A DNA stretch of 64,000 bases from Styela clava. Its lineage: Eukaryota > Chordata > Ascidiacea > Stolidobranchia > Styelidae. The translations under genes and the position numbers were made by a program. The DNA lies in NCBI RefSeq assembly GCF_964204865.1, contig NC_135262.1, positions 13,888,001 through 13,952,000 on the forward strand. The letters are read 5' to 3'. Within the stretch, counting starts at the first letter, position 1; the number at the start of each line of letters is the position of its first letter. Below the pieces are notes generated by a model that was not told the origin of the DNA, made no database searches, and saw nothing but the letters and a program-made list of their open reading frames with translations. Shown piece by piece: positions 49,434 through 60,463 of this stretch.

Positions 49434-49471
49434 ATGTTTTATGCAGTCGGAACCATCTCAATAACAACGTT
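49434..49471 (+). pseudogene. Start of gene H copy (H'), cut by a transposon
   Basis: ATG TTT TAT GCA GTC ... ACG TT matches the first 38 nt of gene H exon 1 (61711 onward). After ACGTT the sequence switches to transposon DNA and resumes gene-H-intron-like sequence at 52122 (TACTTATTTACTAAGTACT, compare 61808). The rest of the signal exon and its donor are missing, so the copy cannot encode the protein. Confidence 0.75.
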
Positions 49472-49559
49472 TAATAATTGGATCTCCGCTGTATAGGAGA
49501 CCCTTATTGTCAGTCGTTCTGTTGGATCTCCGCTCTATAGGAGACCCTTATTATCAGTC

Positions 49560-50320
49560 GTTCTGTCTGTCTGTCTGTCTGTCTGTGTATCTGTCTGTCT
49601 GTCTGTTTAGATGTAGCGTCTTAATGGCTGGACCAATCTGGATGAAATTTTTCACATGGGTTATCCTGTCACCCTAGTAATGTGCGTTTTATAGAAAGTC
49701 CAGATAAATGTTTCGTTTCCATGGTAACAACGAAAAACGCTCCGATCGTTATGAAATTTCTATTTTTTTCACAGTTTATCGCCGTTTTCTCGCCAACCAA
49801 GTCGAAAATTAAAATTCCAAGAGCGCTTCCTTCCGCATGGCAAAGTACTCTTTCCAATAAGTCGTCTTTGGTCTCGATACTTCATAAACTGGAGAAGCCT
49901 TAGGGATTTCAGTGAACATAATTTCCCCATTTAGTCACAGTATATCAGTCACGTGAGTATGTCAACGGAACGCGCAGCGTTTGAAATGAACTCAACGGAA
50001 CTGGTGAGCCGGTGCAGGTGTTCTTGATATACGGAATTATTATTTGCTTGAGATTTGATGTACTTCTCGCTGTTAGTGGGTGGTCTGTCTGTCTGTCTGT
50101 CTGTGTATCTGTCTATCTGTCTGTCTGTCTGTTTAGATGTAGCGTCTTAATGGCTGGACCAATCTGGATGAAATTTTTCACATGGGTTATCCTGTCACCC
50201 TAGTAATGTGCGTTCGAAATGAACTCAACGGAACTGGTGAGCCGGTGCAGGTGTTCTTGATATACGGAATTATTATTTGCTTGAGATTTGATGTACTTCT
50301 CGCTGTTTGTGGGTGGTTCA
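49560..50320. repeat. Duplicated (CTGT)n-linked blocks
   Basis: The CTGT microsatellite followed by TTTAGATGTAGCGTCTTAATGG occurs at 49560 and 50085. The adjacent AACTCAACGGAACTGGTGAG block occurs at 49988 and 50220. These are internal direct repeats of the transposon, apparently produced by slippage or segmental copying. Confidence 0.7.
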
Positions 50321-50511
50321 CCCAAACGCTGGCTACAGTTTTTTTAACTATTTAAGTCTATAAATTAGGATTGCTATATCCGAATCAAACTGGTAAGCAG
50401 ATATCGTTGTATAAATATGATAAATAAATAATCCTATTAAACCGTGAAGTACCGGGGAAAATGTTGAGTCTTGCATGTATATATGTTCCTTCAGCTTAAG
50501 TTGTAATCATA

Positions 50512-51565
50512 ATGCCTAGGCGAAAGAAAACTATTAAGCGATTATTGGAAGCACAAACACGCCAAAATTTGGACGAATGTTGCAGCAGCAGTCAGATTGA
50601 AGATGACCCGCATAGCGTACAGTCTACTACTTACTCGCAACGTTACTGACGTTACACAACATTTCAGTAATAGAATGAAAGTTATTTTTAGACACTTGCA
50701 AAAACCAGGTCTGTTGGGCAAATACAAAGTTTCTGACTATTTCTTCCGAATCGAATTTTAGATGCTAGGTGCACCACATGTCCATTCTTTATTGTGGCTG
50801 CAGGATGAAAATGGCAAAATTCCCCCTTGACACTTGCAAAAACCAGGTCTGCTGGGCAAATACAAAGTTTCTGACTATTTCTTCCGAATCGAATTTCAGA
50901 TGCGAGGTGCACCACATGTCCATTCTTTATTGTGGCTGCAGGATGAAAATAGCAAAATTCCCCCTCGTTATGATTCAGAAGAGTCTCGATCTGCTTGTGA
51001 AGCATTTATCGATTCTGTGATAGCTGGAAAACTCCCTCAGGGTAACTCTGATATTCTGGACACAGTGTCTACTTTTCAAAGACATAGCCACACTTTTACA
51101 TGTCGCAAGAAGAGTCGTAAAATTACTATTCATTCCGATGAAGGCCATGGTGTTAATGATTGTACAATAGAAAGACAAAGAATTCATTTAAACACGTGCA
51201 GATTCAAATTTCCCCACTTTCCAATGCCTAGAACAATGATCCTTGATGCACCAAATGAAAATGTTGACCCAGAAGATCGCAAAATATGGAAGAGCGATTA
51301 TGTCATGCTTAGAAAATGTATTTTACGTCAAACTCATTCTGATCGAGACACTCAATGTAATCAAGAGTTTTTGACCCTAACATTTAATGATTTCCTTCAT
51401 GCAGTGGGCCTAACGGAAGAAGCATATTATAATGCGCTTCGGGCATCTCTTGCTGAGAATAAGTGTGGATCGCAGGTGTTCTTAAAGCGTGACTGTTGTG
51501 ATTTGTGGACCAACAATTACAACAAGAACATTCTGGAAATACACCAAATGTCCTGGCTACCCTGA
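50512..51565 (+). pseudogene. Helitron-type Rep protein, broken
   Basis: A start-like frame 50512-50649 (MPRRKKTIKRLLEAQ...) stops early. Further on, 50829-51565 encodes FRIEFQMRGAPHVHSLLWL, which holds the HUH-type His-x-His of the Helitron Rep N-terminal region, then HTFTCRKK, CRFKFPHFP and VFLKRDCCDLWTNNYN, all typical of that domain in order. A 138-bp segment containing the HUH region is tandemly duplicated (50691 and 50829); the upstream copy has a TAG where the other has CAG. The frame ends at 51565 before the catalytic Tyr region, and the PIF1-like helicase is absent. In intact elements this protein nicks and replicates the transposon; this one cannot act alone. Confidence 0.75.
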
Positions 51566-51885
51566 GTTTCAGAAAACTCTGATTGTGATGAAAAAGCTTC
51601 ATCCATTTCACCCTTTTTAGTGGGACTTTTGAGGCCTGTTATAGTTCTGTTCATTACTGTTATTTTAGCGTTCCGTGCTTTTATTACACGCTCCTGTCGT
51701 TTGTAACTGCTTTCCATTCTTTTAATCAAAGCTGCAATACGAGCTGCAGACGCTGATACTTGTTGTGTTGCTAAAATAGCGTACTGGCTGTCGTACCCTT
51801 TTTTACGAAGGTGGTCGGCAAGTGCTTCTACGGAATCTTTTATGAATTCTGCATCACGTTTACAATCTTTGAAATACGCCGTCAT
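51517..51885 (-). CDS. Transposon-borne small protein, 122 aa, unknown
   Basis: A full ATG-to-TAA frame inside the transposon, convergent with and slightly overlapping the Rep remnant. The sequence is helical and charged (SVEALADHLRKKGYDSQYA, then RIAALIKRMESSYKRQERV), suggesting a coiled coil, with a Ser/Glu-rich C-terminus. It could be a second transposon protein or captured host sequence. The last dozen codons lie antisense to the Rep frame and may be fortuitous. I do not recognise it. Confidence 0.4.
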   Translation of the reverse strand: MTAYFKDCKRDAEFIKDSVEALADHLRKKGYDSQYAILATQQVSASAARIAALIKRMESSYKRQERVIKARNAKITVMNRTITGLKSPTKKGEMDEAFSSQSEFSETQGSQDIWCISRMFLL

Positions 51886-53560
51886 TGCCCCGCAACAAAT
51901 AATCGTCAGCTAGTGCAAAACCTACTCGCCTCTCGCCTATTTCTTGCGAGGAAATTTTCATGAATTCACTTCCAAGCGCACAAATTAAAGAGATTTAAAT
52001 CTGAACGAAGTTAGGCCGACCACTAAAGTGCTACAGAGACTAAAATAAATTGGATCCTCGCGATATACTGTATGCCGCGGGCCTGGGTGTCAGCGGAGAT
52101 CCTGGACGCCTACCGGCTTGTACTTATTTACTAAGTACTAAAAGAAGTTTTTTTTATAGTCTTTACTTTGTTCATTGCCGGAAAAGCCATAATAAAATTT
52201 TTTTTAAATTGTAATTTAAGAGTTTTTATATAAAGATTCTTCAAAAAACATAAACAATTATTGCTTTGTAATAAAACTTTAATTTATTTTCAAGTTGGCA
52301 ACCATGACGTTCAAGCTTAAAAAAAGATACCTGCCTATTCGAATAAATCAAACTAGATATAACATGATTTATCTAAGAAGCACGCACCATGTAAATAAAA
52401 TAAGATATTACTCTCGTTGAATTTAAACTATTCAATAGATAGGACAGTAAACTTTGCCATCATTTCTAAGATTTTCAGGTCAAAATTGCCCGTACTATTT
52501 CATAATTTTTATTTCAAAATCAATGTGCAATTTTGTGATTTGTCATATTATTTCCTATAACTACATACTTTAATTTCGCCATTGCTATCAACACACTACA
52601 TATTGAAAGCACTTAGTGAGTTGGGAAATTACCTTAACAGAGAATTCAGTTTTGACAAAACATTGTAATCGATACCTCAAGCAACTGTGATGGGCATTTC
52701 CTAACAATTATGTCTAAGCCGAGAGATTTTGAATTGAACAGAAACAGTACAAAATCAAGACAGCGGAAAAAATAAACATGTATGTAAAATGATAATTTTT
52801 TGTATCATATATTGAAGCATTTTTCTTATCTTTGTGATATTTCATGAAACGAGTCCGTTGTAATACTAACCTAATGGTAAAAGTGCGCGTATTTTTTATC
52901 TTTGATTGAAACCTTCTATTGGAAAAGAAATGGTCGCAAGATGATCAAAAAATCGAACTCTTCTAAACTGATGGTGATTTTAATAGCCAAGGAAAGTCGG
53001 GTTTAGTAAAAATATAATTGGCTATGAATATTGCCGGACAAAATGTTAGACGTTTAAAATGAATTCCATTTTTCTAATATTTAAACATCACAATACAATT
53101 TTAAACGAACTAAAGATCGTGACAAAAAGTGTGACGTTATATATTGAAATAACATGTGATTAATGGATAGGCAAATGCTTGGTATACTACAGGCAATCAT
53201 TTAGGGTGTACAACTAACATAAATGAGATTGAGATAATCGCATGTAGCAGACGATTAAATAACAACAGGCAAGATACCATGCATGTAGTAATATTTCGTC
53301 AAGTATTAATGAAATACTTTCTTGCTTTAATTTGATTCCAGTGTTTTCTACGCGTCGCAAACTTAAGAGATATATTGTTAGAAAAACTTTAGTGAAATAT
53401 ACCAGAAGAATTAAATAAAAAATTACCGTTTTGACATTTAGTACGCAGTTTTCTAAGTAGGGTACACAACAGCTAATCAAAAAACTATTTGAGGCTCACG
53501 AATTTAATTTCATTGTATTCTCTTTGTATTTTGTTATGGAAGTTGAAGAAGCGTAACAAA

Positions 53561-54708
53561 ATGAGTATTTCTCAACTTATGATAATCTACACATTCTGTT
53601 TTTCTGCATTTCTTTTGACATATTCAGCATCAAACAGTGTAAGTACTATTATACGAATTTTATAACTACCTAAAATATTTTAATTGGATTAAATAGCTGT
53701 ATTGGAAAGATCAAAATCATTGACTCGATTCGAGTTGAAATGGAGTCACCATTAATCAAAAACTCTAAGTACCTCGACGCGTTTGAATGGAATAACTTGA
53801 ACATGTCATCATTCATTCGCCAGTGAGACTCAACTTAGTGATAGAATCGACTTCGGGTCGGACTCGTCACGTAAATAATTGTACTATAGACCTGACTCAC
53901 GGGTTTAAATAATTCTACCAAGCACTGTACTTACACAATTACATTTTAAATCATATTCACAATTTCTTCAAACACCCATAGACTGCCTGTCATCTTCCCA
54001 TATTTGCTGTCCATGATAATGAAATCGTTCAAAGTTACGAGCCTGCGTCTTACAAGATCAGTGAATGACGACTAATATAAAAGTGGAAGTGTACATAACT
54101 ATTAAATATATCCGAATTTCCTTTGTTAGTTGTCGTCGTATTTGAACTTTCAGTATATTAACCATAAATATTGTTTTAACTCTAGACCCCAAAACCAGAT
54201 ATCTCTGAACTTAAAAACTCAACGAAATGTGCTCGGAGTTTAAAATTAAACAGCACTGATAATAGAAACAGCTCCACGTGCTCCGAAAAGCCCACAGATC
54301 GGGGTTGGATTGTAGCTGCAGTATTTGGTGGCATAGTAGGTGAGAAAAAGTACAAATTATTGAAGATATGCTAAATTTATGTAAACGAGGTAAACCGAAT
54401 AACGAATGGCGTTAGTTTATTAACAGACACTTTGTAGTTATATTTTTTTGCATTGTTCTATTGTTTAATAACTAGATGTAACACAGCAAGGATTTCTATA
54501 CATATTGGGGATTTCGAATTATCCATAAAATTGCGTTAAATTCTATTTTCTTTTAGTTCTTTTCATAATTGCGATAATATACCAAGTAATATGTAACAAA
54601 GAACTATCAGATTCAGGAGGAGGAGGAACAAGAGGAGGAGGTGGTGGATTGAGTTTTGGTGGCGGGGGGTTCTCTCCTGGAAGAGGAGGCGGCGGGGGTT
54701 GTGGATGA
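53561..54708 (+). CDS. Small Gly-tail membrane protein F, 127 aa
   Basis: Exons: 53561-53638 (78 nt), 54186-54339 (154 nt) and 54557-54708 (152 nt), the same lengths as gene E. Exon 1 differs from E by one nucleotide (SASNS for SASIS). Exon 2 keeps PDISELKNSTKC, has a strongly different 16-residue loop, then GWIVAAVFGGIV. Exon 3: LFIIAIIYQVICNKELSDSG, then a Gly/Arg/Ser-rich tail ending GGGGGCG and TGA. Several N-glycosylation sequons are present (NST, NST, NSS). The poly(A) signal is at 54979. The TATA box seen before E is mutated here, so expression may differ. The pairing with E (near-identical signal exon, divergent loop) is the strongest sign of selection on the ectodomain in this window. 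Confidence 0.85.
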
Positions 54709-54984
54709 AGATATTTTGATTTGGGTTTTTTATAAATATGAAACAATATAATTATCATCAAGCACAGTTTTATTCACACCTCTTTATGTATTTTCTAAAT
54801 GCTTTAATCAATGTATAATCAACGTTCCAATTTAAACTAGACGAGTTATAAAAACGGTAGAATCTATATATCATTGGTCATTCCGTACATTCTCATTTTA
54901 AACATTACTTCATTATTATTCGTTTTGTGTGCATCATAATGACATTTACACAATTTACATATGATATATTTTCACTTCAATAAA

Positions 54985-57900
54985 ATGATAAAAATAGGGA
55001 ATTGTGTGTAAATTGGTGTTTGGTGCGAAAGGCAGGGATAGGTATATGTATGACCACCGCCGTATATATCCACAGCAGTTTCCATAACACAGACACATTT
55101 ATGCCTGCCACACGAATATAATACTCAAAACAATATAGCAATTTGAATATTGTTTTTTTTGTTTCGGGACACCCCATGATGTTCAAGCTTATAGAAAAGA
55201 TAACTGCTTATTTCAATAAAGTCAAACCAAATATATCATGATTAATATAAAAAACACGTTCCATGTAAATAAAATAAAATATTACACTAATTGAATTTGA
55301 ACTATTCAATAGAAAGAACAGTAAACTTTGCCAGCATTCCTATGATTTTCAGGTCAAAATTGCTTGAACTAGTTCACAATTTTAAAATAAATGTGCAATT
55401 TGGGTATTGTAAAATTATTTTCATACCTAAATCCTTTGATTTCGAAATAAATTATTCTTACAAAAACAAGAATTTGCAATTTTGGATGAAATAGTAAACG
55501 TGAATAAAATGAAAAATGTCATCGACATGCAATCAACACAATACTGATTGATAGCCTGGAAGTTAATGAGTAGAGAAATAACCTACACAGATTATTTAGT
55601 TTTGACATAACCTGTCAATCGATACCACGAGCAACTGTGATGGGGCATTTCCTAACAATTTTGTCCAAGTCGAGAGACTTAGAACCCAGAACAATACAAA
55701 ATCAAGACAGCGGAAATATAAAATTATAATTTTAGGTAGCATTGAAACAGATTTTTTTTTCTATGCCGCATTTCATGAAACGAGCGCGTTGAAAAACTAA
55801 CTTGAAGGTACAAGTGCGCGTATTTCGTCTTTGATTAAAACTTCTTGTTGGAAAAGAAATGGTCGCAAGATGATCAAAACTATTTAAAACTAATTGTGCT
55901 TTTACTAGACTAGCATAGTCAGGTCTAATATTTATATATTTGGTTATGAATATTGCCGGACAAAATGTAAGACGTTTAAAATGAATTCTATTTTTCCGAT
56001 ATTGAACATCACAATACCATTTGATCTAAAATCGTGACAAAAAGTGTGACGTCATATATTAAAATGACATACGACTGATGGACAGCCAGACTCAGTATCG
56101 ACAATCATTGAGCGTGTACAACGAATGTAAATATCTTTATAAAAATGTCAAAGCCAAGTTGAGAGACATAAAATAAAAATGTTTGTAAGCTAACAATTGA
56201 AGAACAGATAGATACCATACCAGCAGTGAAATTTATTCAAGTTACTGAAGTTATTTAATATTATGAAGTTACTTTATTACTTTAATTTGATTTCATTATG
56301 GAAAATTAACAACATATGATTTACTAGGTATCGCTATTTTAAAAGATATATTGATAGGAATACTTTAATCAATTATACCAGGAAAATTAAATAAATTGAC
56401 GTTTTGACATTTAATTAATGTCATATTATAATTACGTATGTGTCAAGTCTTGCGTCCTGGTGGACATTGGCGTTAGTTTTTTTTTATTTATCGCAGAATT
56501 GTGGTGCGTTCTGTTCGACGAACTCGAAAGATATTTCGCGATTATCGGGGATGAACGCTGATCGCAATTATAGGAATGAATTTGGAGCCTAAATTTGCAA
56601 ATTATTTTCATTTTGATTGCTTTCTTTCGTATCGGCCTTGATTGTCTTTATCGTCAACGTAAAATAAATACCAATAACTTTAGTACTGGCTCAGGGACTC
56701 ATTTTATGTTTGTATTTTTGTTTATGTTATGTTTTCCTTAAGTAAGATTTCGGCAATGTCGTCAATGCGTATCCGCAAATAATTATATTAAAATTGACTT
56801 AATGTCATTACTACATATTCAATTTAGTATATATCTATGTGTCCAGTAATCTTTGTACTGTTATTTTATTAAATACTTGTATTGATGTTTCAAAATTTAC
56901 AAAACGGCGCACTAAACTTGATATTCCCGCGACATTGGCGCACACTATGCTCATTTAAACTTTGAGACAGTATCATAGACACTGCAAATTAATGAATTAA
57001 TGAATCTCTATAACACAAATAATACTATCAGTTTAGACGTTTTTGTTTATTATTGGAAACTGTGTCTAGATTCTTGTGTGGTCTTCAGAAATTCGCGAGT
57101 GTTATGTCATTAATGATTCTTTGATTTGGCGACCCGCGAGTGTCATGTCCCCGACCCGTGTTACCAGATATTCGAATCGTAAACTGCTATTCTAATATTC
57201 GATTTGATATTGGAATAAAGTATATTATGTGAAGTATACCGAAATCAGGACTTAGCTGGTATTTAAAGTTTGGTATGTTTGCATCCCGGAACGAATTTCG
57301 TCACGTGAAAGAGGAAAAAGGTTTGGCAGGCCTGGGCAGGGTATCTGAAATTTCAGAATTGCCATGGAAACGAAGTTGCCATCAACCATTACCACCAAAA
57401 GGACATTACTGACCATCTTTAAAAAATGAAACGGAATGCATACGTAAATAATTTTATTTATAAGTAATTGCTTGTCAAAATGGCTCTGATAGTTGTGTTT
57501 GATAGTTGGATTTATTGATTGTGATATGATATTTTTCCAGTAGTTTCATATTCCATATTAAAACAAACCGGTAGCCACGCAGGATCTCCATTGATATATG
57601 AACGATCTTCTAACGATCGGCGCGTTTTTCCCTGATGCCATGTGGTGAAACGCACATTACCAGGGTGACAGCATAACCGCGTAAAAAATTGGAACCAGAT
57701 TGTCCCAGCTGAACGCTATAGCTAGACACACAGACAAACAGCCAGACGAGATAGCACAACTGAGGATAAGGATCTACAAGAGAAAAGGGTCTACGGAGAT
57801 CCAGGGAATACAAAAAAATTTACGTTCATAGTTTTATGTGGCTGGACTGAACCAACATATCCGAAGATGCCCAATCAAATCAAAATTGCAAGTTCCACAT

Positions 57901-58360
57901 GAATCAATTTGCTCTTTATTAAAAAAGTTGCAAGAATCACTGAATATCAATCACTAGAAAATGCGGTGACGAACCATATATATGACTTCAAGTCAATTTA
58001 CTAGACAATCGATCAAACCGAATATTATCATTTTACCGAAAAATGATTTTTAATGAGAAAAATAAGTTCTATTTTACCACTTTTTACTTATTATTCTGTT
58101 CTTTTTTAGTATTATAATATTGTATGAAATAAGGAATTAGTCTCCTTCAAATTTAAAAAAAAAAAAAAATTTTTATACAAAGATTCGGTCAAATATAAAA
58201 CATGACAAAATAATATGACGCAATCTCAAGTGTTAAAAATATATTACTCACAAATAGCCTCGAGGTTATCAATCGGGAAATCACCTTTAAAGAGAATTTT
58301 TTTTATAATTTGTGTGAAACAACGTGAGACTGGCCGCGCTTATATTTAGGCTGAACCTTC
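54985..58360. other. Non-coding stretch with truncated duplication copy
   Basis: 55170-56415 is a third copy of the region that precedes genes E and F. It breaks off just before the signal exon should begin (after TTGACGTTTTGACATTTA), so no gene follows. 56420-57330 is of unknown origin, with no exon seen. 57330-57580 matches 47840-48090. No functional gene is present. Confidence 0.6.
57578..57806 (-). mobile_element. GGATCTCC-family element, short copy
   Basis: It begins CAGGATCTCCATTG and ends TACGGAGATCCAGG, short inverted ends of the same type as the Helitron-like element at 49472. The interior, read on the minus strand, contains the GTTATGCTGTCACCCTGGTAATGTGCGT block also found near 49660. 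Internally deleted and non-autonomous. Confidence 0.6.
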
Positions 58361-58648
58361 AAGTGGAAATTTCCACAAAAAAGTTAGAAGTATATAAGAT
58401 AACAGTTGTCTAAAACAATTATTTGAGTAGGAGCAAACAGTATCAATTGTTGTAGATAGAATCACTTTATATTAAGCTGTGTGGTATGTTTAGTCAGATG
58501 TATGTTTAGTCAGACAGTAATAGTGCTTTAGATTAAATAAGATAGTACCAACTTCCAAGATAATAAAAAAAAAACACCAAAATATTATCTGATATAAAAT
58601 AATTTCTTTTTTATCCTGCTTAGCTTTGCAAATAGTATAAGTCAGAAT

Positions 58649-60267
58649 ATGGAATCAAGTCAAGACTGTGGCAAAGTTTTGAAAGCTAAAACAATCTACA
58701 CATTAATTTTTGTTATATTTTTATCGACATATCCAGCTTCAACTATTGTAAGTATCAGAATAATTTGTGAAGTTCTATTACTAGATTTGGACTCTACAGA
58801 TTAGGATTAAACTAAATTGTATCAGAACGTAAATGATAAAGTTATAGTATATCAGAATGAAATATTTTCAATAAATATTTGTATAAATCTGATTAGAGTA
58901 TATTGAACACTGTTCCATTTTTAATGAATACATAAATACACATATTCTGACGTTAATGGCACTATAACAAGAAACTTTTTTTTTTAAATTCAAGACGAAT
59001 GATGTAGCCTACCTTAATAGGTATTTTGTTTTAGCCATAAGGAATTTGATAAACCTTAGAAATAATTTTTAAATAAACATTTATACAGAGAGAAGAACAT
59101 TTAAATGCATCCACACAACAGAATTCAACAATGTGTGTACAATGCACAAATTCAAATTGCACAAGGAATAGAAATGAATCTATGTGTCAAGGTACAACTA
59201 AGTATCGCGTTTGGATTGCAGGCGCTGTTGTTGGGGGTTTAATCGGTTAGTAATAAAAAATGTTATAGCATTAGCAATTTAAGGATTTAGAAAAATATAC
59301 CCAGAAAAGAAATCTAAGTGTCAATAATTTTTGAACATACAAAAATCTTTAACCTGACATTTTCAATAGAAATGCCATTTTTGTTTCAAATTACCATGTT
59401 GTGGATTGAATGTCGAGTCAAATTGATCACATTCGTTAGTCTAAGAGATAAAATAGTGTTATTATGTAATAAAAACGCCTCTCATTTGTAGATTCTCATT
59501 TTCAGCTCTCCTCGTGATAATTTCTGCTTTAAAAAACTGCCGTCAAGTGAGTACAAATGTTTTTTGAACTTTCTTTAAAGCTTCATAAAATACAACAAGT
59601 AAAATAAATAGAAAATTTTCAACAAGTGTTTATGATTATACATTGTTTTCAACAAAACTATTATATTGAATTCGGTGCGAGTTTCACGCCCTTACCCCAA
59701 CCAGGAATTGAATAATTTATTAAGAATCATATTATGAAATAAAATAATCATATTCGTCCGGAAATAAAACGATATTTTGCAAATACATTTGTAACTGCTT
59801 TTACCTATACTAGTTTGAAAATACGGCGCGCAACACTTACAAAGATTCATAATTGATAATAGTGTTAATAACTAATAGTATTTTATAATCCAAAATAAAT
59901 ATTTGGATATTTCAATAAAAAGAAATTGTCATTTTAACAGGTAATTTGTTCAAAAAGTGATATACGATTAGGAAATTCAGGAAACTCAGTTGTCCAGTTT
60001 TGGGCACCGAGCAATGGATATAACAACAGAACGCAAAATCACACCTTGCAATCGAGTTCAACTACAAATAATCACTTTGCAGCAGACAGCACAAGCAATT
60101 GCAACGTAATAAGCAATCATTGTTTGCCTCATGGTGGAAACTATGATGTTGGTTGCCATTCAGGAGGATTCGAATCGAGTGGAGGCGGAGGTGGCGGATG
60201 CAGTTTTAGTGGCGGAGGAGGATGTGATTCTGGGGGCGGGGGTTGTGATGGAGGAGGGGGTTTTTAA
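58649..60267 (+). CDS. Gly/Cys-tail membrane protein G, 207 aa
   Basis: Four exons: 58649-58747 (99 nt), 59089-59245 (157 nt), 59506-59546 (41 nt) and 59941-60267 (327 nt). Exon 1: a hydrophilic start (MESSQDCGKVLKAK), then a hydrophobic signal or anchor ending FLSTYPASTI, related to gene D. Exon 2: an N-glycan-rich ectodomain with four cysteines, C-x2-C-x4-C-x8-C; first to last are 16 residues apart, as in D-F. The membrane segment spans exons 2-3 (WIAGAVVGGLI / ALLVIISALK). Exon 4 is a 108-residue tail: Ser/Asn/Thr-rich, then Gly blocks punctuated by Cys (GGGGCDSGGGGCDGGGGF, stop). A TATA-like TATATAAG lies near 58391 and AATAAA at 60458. It is the largest member of the plus-strand family. 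Function is unknown. Confidence 0.83.
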
Positions 60268-60463
60268 ATAATAGGAACTGAGTTTACTGTACAAATATAT
60301 TTTAAAACTACAATGTAGTTTATGCAATGTAAATATTTACTTATATTTTAACCCTATTAGAAAATCCGCATTTGTCTCAATGTTTAGTACTGAAACATGT
60401 TGCAATTTCTCTCGATATTTTGTTTTATTGCTACATTTATTAACAGCTTTTATTTTGAATAAA

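Larger units (their letters stand above)
44590..49471. repeat. Block duplication, left block (upstream of E through relic H')
   Basis: The order of landmarks here (1.4-kb upstream region, gene E, inverted GGATCTCC element, relic of G, start of H) repeats at about 52290-61780 as upstream region, gene F, truncated third copy, GGATCTCC element, gene G and gene H. Matching anchors include ATGTTCAAGCTTA near 44600 and 55180, TGGTCGCAAGATGATCAAA near 45282, 52931 and 55859, and CAGACATTT/ATGGCTCTGATAGT near 47985 and 57478. Confidence 0.75.
49472..52121 (+). mobile_element. Helitron-like element with GGATCTCC ends, inserted in H'
   Basis: The left part has two 44-bp tandem copies of GGATCTCCGCT.TATAGGAG (49480, 49524); the right end carries the inverse (AGCGGAGATCCTGG near 52093). 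Two long direct repeats with (CTGT)n and GGCTGGACCAATCTGGATG (49560-49690; 50083-50214) follow, and a second repeated block (GAAATGAACTCAACGG, 49985 and 50217). The interior holds a broken Rep-type frame (50512-51565) and a minus-strand frame (51885-51517). Left and right boundaries are set by comparison with gene H. I infer a rolling-circle-type element because of the Rep motif; the inverted ends are unusual for a canonical Helitron. Confidence 0.65.

Noticed and set aside
54543-54761. Minus-strand proline-rich frame (also at 44082 and 46972)
   Set aside because: These are antisense shadows of the Gly-rich tails on the plus strand.
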